This document shows, one piece after another, positions 36,785-48,011 of a DNA stretch of 64,000 nucleotides (positions are counted from its first letter, which is position 1; each line of letters begins with the position of its first letter). Under the pieces are notes generated by a model. The model searched no databases, was not told the origin of the DNA, and worked only from the letters and a program-made list of their open reading frames with translations. A program made the position numbers and the translations under genes. Origin of the DNA: Datnioides undecimradiatus. Taxonomy: Eukaryota; Chordata; Actinopteri; Lobotiformes; Datnioididae. Location of the stretch: contig WARS01000043.1 of assembly GCA_008933995.1 (NCBI GenBank), forward strand, positions 4,477,501-4,541,500, read 5' to 3'.

Positions 36785-38772
36785 CGCAGGTTTAATGCGC
36801 GATTGTCCCGGCAGGCTTTTTATGACTGAACGGGCCAGTAGGTTTTCACTGTTGTTACTGAGGCAGAGATTGCCCACAAATGGAAGTCACCACACTTCTT
36901 CATTCCCCCAGTACCAACCATTATGACACTGTGATTTGCTTTGCAAGCAGCAAACAGGCGCTAGCAAGGAGATTCTCCAGGTTCCCTAAGGTCAGGATTA
37001 CGTTTTGCTGCAGAAATCATAGATATAGACAGTATCAGGGCGCAAACTGTATGCAGTTTTTATGCAATGCATTTGTGTTTTTCATGCAACAGGGTGATTC
37101 ATAACTGATTTTTTGCAATTTTTGCCTCCAACAACAAAGCGTGGAGGCGAAATATCCTAATTTTCTTGGACTTTAACGCAAATTTCAGAGAGAAAACAAA
37201 CTTCCTTGAGTGTTCACAGACTGTTTTTGCTCTCGGTGTCTCTCAGATGTAAATATGCCGCAGTTTTCACACTGTATGGAGTGAATTTATACAAAATCCG
37301 CCTCCGTCGTTTCTGTTTTCTCTTGTATTTCTCATAATTCAGTCTGTTTATGAAACCCCTTAAACTCGGTATGAACTTAGTTTTTCCCCTGAAGTCTGCC
37401 CTTTCACTAACTTCAAAGGTGTCTGTATTCTCCATTAATTTCATGCCCATTTGCTTAATCTGCCCACTCTGATGCTCCATTTAAACCATAAAAGATTTAG
37501 ACAGATGCAGTGAGTGATGCGTTCACTCCTGACACGCTATTGTGTTATGCCAATCGCTGCTATAGTACGTTCACACGGGGGGGAATAAGCCACTTCCTCT
37601 CCACTTTATTTCCCTTTTAGGAAGCATAACATGCTTATTTTTCCCAGGGAAAGATGACTGAGCACTGTGGTTGGGGAAACTTATTTATATTCATCCTCAG
37701 ACTTCTGGATTTGAGACTCTTTATTTTAGCTGAAGGCCACCTCAGCATCTCAGTGGGATGTTGGAGTCAGAGCGAGTTCCTTTCAAACTCAATGCATCGG
37801 GATCTTTGAACATGCAAATGTAGGTAGAGACTCGCCCGTCTCACCTCCAGGCTGCTTTGCTGCCGTACTGGGCTAATCGTGCAGTGAACCGTGTTTGACC
37901 CGGTGCAGGAGGGCGCCATGGCTCTGGAACAGGAGCCGAACTGTGAAGCTTCATCAGCTTTTATGTTTGACTGTGCAAAGAAACTGAAAAACGACAGCAT
38001 GGGCTGTTTGTTCAAACCATTAAAACAACTTATTGTTGATGTTTGTGACAAAAAAAAAGACTTTCAGACTTTCTGTAGTCAAACCAAAGTCGGATTAAAG
38101 CTGAAGACTCAAGTCAAAATCACAAAATTAGCAACTTGACACGGGCTGAGTGAAATAATTACGTTTTTAATCAAGTCAACAGGGAGATAGGTGCACATTG
38201 GTGACCTTGTTTTCTTGCTGAACAGAATAAAAAGGTCGATACACTCATCACCCGACTGTACCACACTTAACACCACACCTTAAAATTAAAATAAATAAAG
38301 TTTCAAGCTTTGACCTTTCAAAATAAAAGCCACACGTGACGATTAAATACTGAAAAATGATTTGTGCATTAAAAGGACTTTGACAGGAAGTCATTTAAAT
38401 GTTTGCAACTCCATCTTGTTTATTTTCGGACTTGCACTAATCTGCTTCGTTCAACCTGTCCTAGCTGCTTCCATGCCCTGCAGTGTTAATCACGAGTCCT
38501 CAGCTGTGTGTGAAAGCTGTTTCTTGTGTTGTTGTTCAGTCGCACTGACCTGTCGGACCTCCTGCGGAAGATTTCATCAAAGTTACGTTTAAAGAAAAGA
38601 AGAAAACGGCCTCTGTTGGCTCAAAGGTGGAAAGGTTGCGCTCCGAGTTTGCAGAGTTGTTACAGACGTTCACATCGGCGCCATGTTTTCATGTGTTTTC
38701 TTCAAGTCTTGTGGAGGAAGGTGTGTGTTTCTGGTCCTGAGCCTTGCGAGCGACCAGAAGTTAGCATGTCTG

Positions 38773-38785
38773 AGGTCAGAGGTCA
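38773..38785 (+). promoter_or_regulatory. Perfect DR1 nuclear-receptor element
   Basis: AGGTCA-G-AGGTCA followed by CC. An exact DR1 about 4.9 kb before exon 2. Occupancy cannot be judged from sequence. Confidence 0.4.
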
Positions 38786-39120
38786 CCGCGCTCAGGCGTG
38801 ATGCGCAGTTATCGTGTGCAACACAGAAACGCTAGTCGAAGGAAATGAGAGCGGCGAGCAGCTCGATCGCCTGCTTCCTCCTCCTGGCGTCTCTGAGTCA
38901 CGTTGTGTAGCTGTCAGGGGCTTCATCATTATTCAGAGTCACAGCGCGGCGACGGGAACACGCCGCAGCCTCAGTCAACGGCCGGCCGCTGCCTTCTGCT
39001 GCTGCAGAGGGGACGTTCAAACGGGCGACACATGCGAGCTGTTTATGTGTGCTGCGTGATCTTACATGCATGACGTCGCATTGTTGTGCGTTAGCGTGCT
39101 CACACGTGATGTGGGCCAAT

Positions 39121-39209
39121 CTGTGTGTGTGTGTGTGTGTGTCAGCAGGATTCACCAGCAGAGCGTCATACAAGGCAACATTTGTATGTGTGTGTGTGTG
39201 TGTGTGTGA
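39121..39209. repeat. Two GT arrays
   Basis: GT at 39121-39142 and 39185-39209. Confidence 0.95.
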
Positions 39210-39259
39210 GTTTGGAAACGTGTGTCATGCCCAAGGATGTTTTTATTGATTGACGGCTG

Positions 39260-39770
39260 CAATGGAGAGAAGGAGGGAGCAAGCGAGGGATGACTGAGGA
39301 GGGAAAGAGGCTGAGAGGAAACAAAGAAATCAATCAGCTCATCCTCCGAGTTTATGATGAGGATGGAGAGGGAAAGACAGGAGGATGGAGGAAAGGAGAA
39401 GGGGAGGAGAGAAGGACGGAGGATGAAAGAAGAGAGTGGGGATGAGGAAAAGGGAGAAATGGAAGAGGATAAAACAGGAAACAGGAGGATGGAAAGGAGA
39501 AAACAGAAGAGAAGGTGATGGAGAGGGGGGGAGGGGAGATGAGAAAAGAGGGGGAGAAGGATGCAGAAGGGAAGGGAAGAAGGAGAGGAGGAGGAGAGAA
39601 GGGAAGGGAGGAAAAAGAAAAGAGGAGAGGAGATTATTGGATAGATGAGGAAGAAAGGAGGGAACGATAAGGTGAAGGAAAGAGGAGAGGAGTCAAGGAG
39701 GGAAGGTGAAGGAAGGGAAGGAGAAGAACAGGATAAGGAAAGAGAGAGAGAGAGGAAAGGAAGGATGTGC
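39260..39770 (+). repeat. Long purine-rich tract
   Basis: About 510 bp of almost pure A/G sequence (GGAGAGG, GGAAAGG, GAGGAGG words). Confidence 0.9.
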
Positions 39771-39836
39771 TGAGCGAACGGGTGGAGGGGGATGAGTCAG
39801 GCGCACGTGAGAGGGATGTGTGCTGCATGCTAACGA

Positions 39837-40367
39837 ACACACACACACACACATACTGTCACACACACACACGCTAGGTGAAAACACACACCTGCATCAG
39901 CAGCTGATGGAGAGGAAGCAGTGGGAGGGTCTGACAGAGGGCATCCTCTCCCCTCTCGTCTCTCATCTCCTCCCACCTTCCCTTCTTCTTCTGCTGCTTC
40001 TTCATCAAGTCACGACTGCCCCCCCACCCTTCCCCCCCGCTGCTCCTCCTCTATCGCTCTTTTATTCTCTCTCTTCTGACCCACATCTCTCCTTTCCTTC
40101 ATCTCACAGCCGTTTCCATCTCCTTTCCTCCCTCCTTCCCTCAGCCTTCATCCTTCTCCCTTCCCCCCTCCTCTCCTCTCCTCTCCCCTCCTCCTCTCCT
40201 CTCCCCTCCTCTCCTCTCCTCTCCATCCCTCCATCCTCTCCTCCACTTTGCCGATTGGCTCTTTGATCATGTCGGCACTGCTCTAACTGTGTAACTCTGC
40301 TCTGTAATTTATGAAACCATAAATGATATCGGCTCATGTCATCCACTCCTTGACCCAAATAAACACT

Positions 40368-40404
<37 letters not shown>

Positions 40405-40523
40405 GTGAGGCACAGTTGTATGAGCTGTGATCATAAACACAAGATGATAAGATAGGCAGAGTCTAAAAAACTAGAACTGGTTTTACCTGATGAAGTGTGT
40501 GTGCGTGTGTGTGTGTGTGTGTG
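39837..40523 (+). repeat. AC arrays, pyrimidine-rich tract and GT array
   Basis: AC 39837-39892 (interrupted); C/T-rich tract about 39940-40245 with CTCCTCTCCTCTCC words; CA 40372-40402; GT 40498-40523. Confidence 0.9.
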
Positions 40524-42060
40524 CACATGGATGTACAGAGTTTATAGAGCAGAGTAGAGATAAAAGCAGTGCTTATTGTAGGAAATGAAATTTAATGATA
40601 TTTTGAATTATTTAGTAATTATCTTTATCAGAAACAACATCAGTGCCTTTAAAATATGTTTTAATGATAAGCAAATAGATTTGTTTTTCTAAAATTAAAG
40701 AAATGAGTCATTGAAAGCCGTTAGATATTCAAATGAAAACACAAAAAGTGTCAAGACGCACAATAATAACGAGACCTGAGCCGCCGGGAGAGAAGACAGG
40801 CGGGTGACGGATGATCACTGCGCTGCTGTTCAGGAAGCGGAGATAATTAATTATCGTATTGTAAATTCAATTCATGTGTAAACTGTTTGTTGATGAGCCT
40901 TTTTTTTGGGGGGGGGGGTAAATTTCATTAACTGCTTTTGCAAAACGGTCTTTGGTGATTAGTCAAGATGGACGAGCAGGGGAGACGAAGACCATAAGAG
41001 ACAGTCTGTCAATTTTAATGTGACGCTCCTCTAATGTTTCTCACATGATGCTGAAAATGATGAAAAGTATGCTCGTTGCTGTCGACTGTGAGGAGCGGAC
41101 TGTTTTAATATATGTCCGGGACCTGAATTTAGGAGAATACTGAACTTTCTATCATCAAACCGAGTTTTGATTAGCTAACCGCTATCGAAATTAGCATAAA
41201 AGACGCCAAACACGATGAAAACATGGTGATTTGTTTACATTAAAGGCAAACTGTTGTATTTACAGTCATGAATAATGTTAATATTTTGTGTTCAGTCACT
41301 TTTTATTCATGAAACTTGAAAGTTAGGTACGCAACAGTACCGTTAGCTACCCCGGATAACTTGCTAATAAACACTTCAGATGGCGACTTTGCAGGAATCG
41401 CTGATTTTTCAGTAAGTTTTAAAGTAATTTACACAGAAATAAACTTAAAATGTTGTGTATTTGTATGAAATGATATAACTTTGAGTTCTTTGAAGGTGTA
41501 AAGGCTGCTGTTGGACCCGTTTGAACCTGTCATACATGGGGTTTGTTTGATGTTAAAGGCAAAAAGTAAATAGCTTGAAACTTCATACCGACGCCGCTTG
41601 TGCTTGTAATATTCTCATCAACACTTGAATTGAGTTATTTCGTGCCCCGGGACAGAGTATCGACTCAAACGTACCAAAGAGGCAGCGTGCAGTTCAGTCA
41701 GTCAGCTGGAGATGAGATTACCTCAGAGGAAACCTGATAGCGAATGAAAAACGTCCGTTTGATTCAGTTTGAGACGTTGGTTGGTGTAACTGGTCGACCC
41801 TGCCGGCTCGCTCAGTGGAATGAATTGTGAAAAATCCAGTTTGGCTGCTTTCTGCTCCCTCCATCTCTCCTGTCTTTCCTCCTCAGACTACCATCCCCCC
41901 ACCACCCGCTCGTCCAAGAAACCACAGTCACTTCCCTTCACACCGAGTCTCATACGCACACTTCCTGTTCTTCTTCTTCTTCTTCTCCCCCATGTTTCTG
42001 TTTGACGTGTTGTGCCTGCAGACCACGTGGCTGATCATTTCTGAGTTTGAGAGTTTCCAA
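40524..42060. other. Non-coding, AT-richer, microsatellite-free
   Basis: T8 followed by about G10 near 40902-40919 and a TTC run near 41970-41985. No gene recognised. Confidence 0.6.
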
Positions 42061-42069
42061 GAGGTTTCT

Positions 42070-42560
42070 TTGTGCCGTTAAGAGCATTTTTAAGGTTCCT
42101 CGGTTTCAGGGTGGTCTTAAGGTGGCCGGAGAGGTCCTTGTGTGGCGTCCGGGTGTCTTTAGGGGTCAATATTTGGTTATTCTTTACACATCCTCTCGGG
42201 ATTCAGGGGTCATTGAGGGGTTTGAGTTTTCTTTGAAGAGGACCAGAGATCCTTCGGGGTTTTCCAATGAGGCCTTGTGAGAGTTTTAGCAGTTCTTGAG
42301 GGGGTTTCGGGGTTTTCAGGGAGGTTATGAAGTTCTTTTTGTAGTTTTAGGGTTCTTCTGGGAATTCAGGGTATTACTGATGAGTTTTTAAGTGTACTTG
42401 AGAAAAGTTGAGTAGTTCTTGAAGAGGGTCTGATGGGAATCTTAACAGGGTTAACAGTGACGCGGTTTCAGATCTGGGATCGTTTGGGTGTTTTTCGAGT
42501 CCTTGTGAGGGTTTTGGTGATTCTTCTGGATGTTTCTTAAGTGGATCACGACACTGTTTC
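42070..42560 (+). repeat. G/T-rich degenerate repeat block
   Basis: Recurring words such as GTTCTTGAGG, GGTTTTCAGGG, TTTTAGGGTTCTT and GGGATTCAGGGG at irregular spacing, strongly G/T-biased on the + strand. It looks like a decayed tandem repeat. Confidence 0.55.
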
Positions 42561-43189
42561 CTGAGCTCGGTAAGAACGAGCAGGATCTTTGGTGCAGTTC
42601 GAGGGATGTTAATTAATTTTTGGGTTTAACAAACAGGTACAAAGTCTTTAACGAGGTTTCTAAAGGTCTATCAATCAAAAATATATTTAATGTTTTCTGT
42701 AAGTTCAATGTTAATCTGTAAATGAATGAAAATGTTTGTGAAACAGTGCAGTACTGCCACCGAAATAAAGAGCAAATGATTTGCCGTGCAGGGTTCTCAC
42801 GATTCAGGAGTGAAACCCAAGAAACCCAAAAAGGCTGATGAGCCGAGCGCCACCGTGACGAAAGAGTCCACAGACTAAACAGAGCGCCGCGTTTCCATGA
42901 TTAACACACCATCAACTAGCGAAGGGGAACTAATCACCTGAAGACCTCTCGGGTCACGGTTGCATTTTGTCACCAGCCAGCGGGAGATGCGCAGGATGAA
43001 CGCCGAAGTGCCGCTGGTGTTTGTGACATATTTTCTGACTAATCCTGCATTGTGCCGGGCAGATGCCTGTATTGGTTTCAGTGTCGAACCTCCTCTAACA
43101 TGAAAGTCTCATTATCTCTAATGAGTAGCTGTTGAGAGATGAGGGGCTGTTGATGAGAGCTCCTTGTGACTCCGGCAGCGAACAGTGTA

Positions 43190-43335
43190 ATAATACACAG
43201 TATATGCCAGATGATGGAGGCTTTTATCCAAAGTGCCTCACTTCAGCTGCATACATATTTTAGAAAGGGTGGCCCAATGGGAACTAAACCCCTAATTCTG
43301 ACAAAGGCGCTGAGCGATGAACTTCCCGGAAAACA
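43190..43335 (-). mobile_element. Degraded teleost dispersed repeat fragment
   Basis: On the minus strand it contains CACTTTGGATAAAAGCC, close to the common teleost repeat segment CGCTTTGGATAAAAGCGTCTGC. The other end, on the + strand, reads GGGAACTAAACCCC then GGCGCTGAGC, a decayed form of the tRNA-like GGGAATCGAACCC..GCGAGCGCC end of the same repeat. A 63-codon open frame over it is a shadow. It lies about 310 bp before exon 2. Confidence 0.6.
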
Positions 43336-43647
43336 CCAACCTTGGCAGGTCTCGTAGAGGGAACAGAATTATTTCCCATGTTTGGTAGCCTGTGTTTCAG
43401 AGAGCAGTGGTTACAGAGGAAACATCATTTCCTTTGTGATCGCACAAGAGAGCAAAGCAGCAGACACGAGTGACGCATGCAGACTTGTTCATTTCTCACC
43501 GAGGATCTTTCCAGCTGTGATCAGCACCTCCAGCTTTTTTTGTTTAACAAAGTAAAAAAAGCCAAACCGCTCGGGAATTTTGCTTTAATCTCCATGTTTG
43601 ACTAACGTGACCTTTTCCTCTCTCTGCCTCTCTTTTTCCGTCTTCAG

Positions 43648-43833
43648 TATGGGGAGGAGGAGGTGTGTTCGGACCGTTTGGACACTGACTTCCCGGACAT
43701 CGACCTCTCCCAGCTGGACACCAGCGACTTCGACAGCGACAACTGTCTCAGCGAGCTACAGTGGTGCAACGACCAGCCGACGGACGCGTCACCGGCCTCC
43801 ATCCACTACAGTACAGCAGATGAGCTCTTTGAG
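43648..43833 (+). CDS. ppargc1b: ppargc1b exon 2: N-terminal activation domain
   Basis: The acceptor is TCTTCAG and the donor is GAG|GTGAGG. The exon is 186 nt, 62 codons, phase 0 at both ends. It begins YGEEEV and contains LDTDFPDIDLSQLDTSDFDS, then LSELQWCNDQ and finally ADELFE. Human PGC-1beta has the near-identical DFPELDLSQLDASDFDS and GELQWC in its second exon. This acidic segment is part of the activation domain that recruits acetyltransferases such as CBP/p300 and SRC-1 (family knowledge). The open frame runs on past the donor to 44139, but the homology stops exactly at ELFE and the next exon resumes with the expected IEEENAALL. Being in phase at both ends, skipping it would preserve the frame. 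Confidence 0.97.
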
Positions 43834-46800
43834 GTGAGGCTGGCAGGTTACACGGCACAACTGATGTTTGTCTCTGCACCGAAATTCGAGTTAAAGTACA
43901 AACAAGCCCCCGCACAAGAAAAGAATCCCCTTCATCAACGAATTCAAGTCCAGATTGCTTCAGGTTTAAGGCTAATCCGCAAAGTTGGCTCCCTCAAGCC
44001 GTACTTTAAAGTTCTCAAATCCGATTTGATGTTTTGCCGGACCTCTAAACTCAACATCAGTGATTCAGCAGTAACACAAAGGCACCTGAAATGGCTGAGC
44101 CCATTGCTTAATGTCTTGAGGACACCTTTCGAAAGTTAAAATAAGCTGTTTCAATCATTGGTTGAGTCGATGTTGGTGTGCAGCGTTAGTCAGCAGCAGC
44201 TTCACTGAGCTGTTAAGGGATTTCTGTCCGTCAACCAGGGTGAAGGTCACGGGTGAGACGGGCAGCAGCTTTCGTTGTGTAAACTTTTTCGTTTCTTATA
44301 ATAATGTTCCACAGAGATCTTCTCTACTTCTCGGAAGCGTTTGCTCAAAGGATCTTTAACAGATTTCGAAAGAGATGGTGGAGTAAGAGCAGGCCGACTG
44401 TTGGAGCAGAACATCTGCCCTTTGATCGGCATTCGGAGGAAGTAACCGTCCTGCTTCACTGTCCTTCACTGTTAAATTCCCCAAATTTAGCCCATATTTA
44501 CTATTTTACCACCACAGTTGTCAAAACATCTGCTGCTGGACAGCTTTTTTTGTGAAATGAAACGAGCACGGCATGCTCAAAAGGCTTTTTATGGATCAAT
44601 GTAAGTGGAAACCAGTGTACGATCAGTCACAAACTGACGTATCATCTTGGTTTTGTAGGCACCATCTTGTTTTACTAAGAGAATAGATCTACGGTCTGAC
44701 CAGTTTGTTTTCCGTGTACAGCGGACTCCAAATTGACCAGATGTCTATTGAATCTTGCGCTCAAAGTTGGACACGCAGCACGTCTCAGAGGACGCTGCCA
44801 AGAGAGTAATTCCCCGGTTACTCCGTGTGTAACACGATGGTGGAAGCAGTCCATCAGTTTGGATCCAGCCGATGCTTCTACAGGGCCGATGACAGCCTCG
44901 AGGCTCAAATATCAGGTGCCCTTGCTGGATGAATTCAGGGAATACCCTTCTTGTTTCTCTCTATATGAAAGTCAACCCCGCATCATTGATCGTCTATAGG
45001 TTTCCAGCTGCAGCGATGTCTCGCGGTCCCATTACAGGGGCTAAATTGAGTGCATCTCCAGAATGAAAAGACGACAACAAAGAGATAAAGTAGCATTTAG
45101 GTCCGGATCATCGGCTATGTAATGCAACTCTGCCGGTGGAAATTGCTCTGGTGCTGTGACGCGTCGCAGAGTATTGGTTAAATGAAGACGGGCAAGGCAT
45201 GATGGGAATGCAGGTGAAGTAAACACAGACTCTCCGACTCTCCTCTGGTCTTCATTCTCATTTCGATCCCCATTAGCTGACGCCTGCCGAGCGGCTGCTT
45301 GTCTTCCTGCTGTCGACGCAAGGCTTTACGACACGATGGGCGTCCCAGGACTCAGAGTGCAGCGGCAACAGTAACAGAAATTAGTATCGATGAGAAAACG
45401 TTTATGAGAGAGATGCAACAACAAGACGAGACGTGGAATCGGGCACATTAATCTCCATCCTGTCCTTTCTCAAGTGTTCGTTTCTCATGTTTTGACTCCT
45501 CTCTTGTTCTTTTTTTGGCCGTCTGTCCATTTTCACTCCTTTTTTTAGGCTCACAGTTTCTGTTTTATCTGACTTTCATTGCCTCTCTCGTTCTCACCCA
45601 TGTACACAACCTTTCAAACTGCTTCTCTCGCTTCTCGTTTTCCTACTTCCTATGTGCCTTTTTCCCTCTTTTGACTTGTTCGCCCACGCATCTGCATATC
45701 CAGTCTAATTTTACAGTTTGTACACGCTGCAGTTTGTATAATATGCCCCCCGTATCACCTGCTCAGACATATTTGTTGTCTCAGCTTTCCATAATTTAGC
45801 TGCCACCCACCCAACCTCCAACCCCTGCCCCGGCATATTATATTTTAGCCAATATTGTATTGATCAGGGTAATACAGCGGCGCGGACGGTCAGACGGCGT
45901 GGGGTTATAAACACAGGGTAATGAATAGAGTGATGAGCAGACGGATGAAGCCCCCGGTGTCTCCGTCTCTCTGCTGTCCGTCAATACGCCACTTATTTAC
46001 AGTAGCGTATCGGAATCTAATCCCATGTCGGGCGGGATTGATCGGTGTTCGTGTGCGGGAGGACTTCATTTAACCTTGGAGAGTGTCTAGAAAGACGGAA
46101 AGAGTTAGAAGGGCTGGGCTAATTATATATTATTACTTTTATACTAATGATAAAGCTTTATATGTGTCTATATTGTCGTATAAATACACAACGCTACACT
46201 GAAGTCTGTCTTTTGCTGTGTTTTCACGGTTTTCTGACTCACTGTGGAGTCGAATTATTATCCAAAAATCCAATTAATATCCATTTTAATCTAATTAATC
46301 AGGTGATATGAGTGAGTGCATTTGTGTGCACACATATACAAGTAAAGGTTTTCTGATTTTGATCTGCCGAGACACAAAAAAATCTAAATTAGAAGCGTTT
46401 TTAGTTTTGAAAAAAGGCCAAAACCACGTGTTCGATGTTAGATCCGACCCAGTGCTTCTGGTGATGCAGCACGATATTGAAAAAGTGGGAAAAGCAGGAA
46501 GAAATCAAACATATTGAAGCCAAAGGCAACTGCAAGAATCAAAACTATCATTTATCATTTCCCACAAACTTTGATTCGGCTCACTATGTCTTTGACATCC
46601 TGTCGAGAATTTGAAATTCCAAATTGCGGCATCCAGCGAAGGGAAAGAGAAAGGCAGCGAGCCCGAGAGAATAAATTTAATAATAAATAGTTTGGCAGCC
46701 GGGAACAGATAGAGCTGGATGATAAAAGGGAGAGACAGATGAATGGAGCTTGGTGGCTTCCCGTAGGCCAGCCATGCTATCACCTCTCCACCAGACTCTG

Positions 46801-47022
46801 CTCTCAGCAAGATGGCAGCTCCATAACAGTAAACAACCCCTGTGTGGATGTAACCGGAGGGGCGGAGGCACGGGCAGAAATAACAGACAGACAATATTTT
46901 CTGCTGATTATCTCTGAATTTGACAGTTCTCACGCTTGAAAATTGTGCAAAAAAGCTCAAAAACCAAGTGATCGATGACTAAACACCGGTTTCGCCAAAT
47001 CTGTGCATTGCTCTTCCTAACG

Positions 47023-47046
47023 AGGTCAAAGGTCAGAGTGACGTCA
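47023..47046 (+). promoter_or_regulatory. Perfect DR1 element plus perfect CRE
   Basis: AGGTCA-A-AGGTCA (47023-47035) is an exact direct repeat with one-base spacing, the binding format of PPAR/RXR, HNF4 and COUP-TF. Four bases of spacer (47035 exclusive to 47039) bring TGACGTCA (47039-47046), the full palindromic CREB/ATF site. Both lie in intron 2, about 770 bp before exon 3. Function is inferred. Confidence 0.5.
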
Positions 47047-47513
47047 TCACACCGTGGTCGTAAATCAAGATGAACAGGCAAAAACTGGACTGTGGGGCTT
47101 TAACAGCTGGTCAGAGTGAGTGGAGGAGAGGGGGGATTCATGGAGTGACTCAGCAGTGACGCAGAGCTCCCAAGAAACCTTTTTCCATATATATGTGGAC
47201 AATTGTTTCCAGGCCATAAAGTCAGAATTCATATATAAAACTGGCGAGAGTTCGTTTCCAACCAGCGTAATGACTCAAACGTGGCTGTTTCATTCCTGCG
47301 GGCTGCAGGACGAGGCTGCGCGTTCTTCAAACATGCATTCATCCCGACGGCTTGTTGCTGAAGCGGTGTTGAATCCTGGGAAATGTAGGAGATATACAGT
47401 GTTTATAGAAGTGGATGCAGCCACATTGGTTAAAGCCTCCAGTTTGGCGCTTTGGACGCCGCCATCTTTGTTTTTAGGAACCGGAAGCGACCATATTTGG
47501 ATTAGAGTCTGAC

Positions 47514-47527
47514 GTTGCCATGGAAAC
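47514..47527. promoter_or_regulatory. X-box-like motif in intron 2
   Basis: GTTGCCATGGAAAC differs by one base from a strict X-box and matches the variant that is abundant in vertebrate conserved non-coding elements. It lies about 280 bp before exon 3. Confidence 0.4.
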
Positions 47528-47810
47528 ACACTGCTGGGCTTCTTTCCTGATTGAAATATCCAATATTTTGCTCTAAATGAGACCGTAGGTTAGAAACCAA
47601 ACATCATTTCGTGCCGGAGAGGACTTGAAATTAGCGACTGAGACCTGACCGTTGGATTGTTGTGTCAGGCTTCAGTCCGGTCCACAGTTTCTGGCTTGAA
47701 ATCACTTATGCACTAGTTCAGGACATCTGAATGTTATTAAAATGAACAGAGAAGACCTTCTGTCACGTTTTGTCAACACCCTGCTCTCTCTGTGTCTCGA
47801 CTCCCTGCAG

Positions 47811-48011
47811 ATAGAAGAGGAGAACGCGGCTCTGCTCGCCGCTCTGACCGACAGTTTGGATGGCATGGTGGATGCCGAGGTGGGCGGGCTCTCCGTCTTC
47901 CCCGCCCTGGGGGAGGAGCCCGACCAGGAAGAGGAAGAAGAAGACAACCTTCCTCTCACAGCCGAGGACTTCAGCCAGTCCCTGGGGGCCGAGACGGAGG
48001 ACCCCTCTCTT
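47811..48011 (+). CDS. ppargc1b: ppargc1b exon 3: LLxxL activation motif and acidic stretch
   Basis: The acceptor is CTCCCTGCAG and the donor is CTT|GTAAGA. The exon is 201 nt, 67 codons, phase 0-0. The peptide starts IEEENAALLAALTDSLDGMV, matching human PGC-1beta [20 protein letters not shown] and PGC-1alpha ENEANLLAVLTETLDSLP. LLAAL is the inverted leucine motif of the first activation domain. GLSVFPAL follows (human GLAAFPAL), then an acidic run and the terminal residues EDPSL. These continue directly into LKKLLL of the next exon. The in-frame sequence before 47811 (from a methionine at 47742) is intronic: it has no homology and contains the polypyrimidine tract. A perfect DR1+CRE pair lies about 770 bp upstream. 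Confidence 0.97.

Larger units (their letters stand above)
35525..39120. other. Non-coding stretch
   Basis: Holds a short direct repeat (36081-36113 and 36472-36494), the E-box/MEF2 pair and a DR1. No gene recognised. Confidence 0.6.
1..43647 (+). other. Non-coding region upstream of exon 2, probably ppargc1b intron 1
   Basis: No exon was recognised in 43.6 kb on either strand. I looked by eye for the expected first coding exon (a LLDEELSS-type peptide ending in phase 0) and for any other known protein. Intron 1 of the human gene is also very long, so an intronic position is the simplest reading. The 5' flank of the gene cannot be excluded. Confidence 0.6.
43834..47810 (+). other. ppargc1b intron 2
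   Basis: About 4.0 kb, bounded by GTGAGG and CTGCAG. It contains no CA/GT array longer than 20 bp, unlike most of the window. It holds an ERR-type half-site (TGAAGGTCA, 44241-44249), a DR1+CRE pair (47023-47046) and an X-box-like site (47514-47527). No coding sequence was recognised; the open frames within it show no family features. Confidence 0.9.

Noticed and set aside
43834-44139. Continuation of the exon 2 reading frame to a stop at 44139
   Set aside because: Homology ends at the GTGAGG donor and resumes in exon 3; the extension is intronic read-through.
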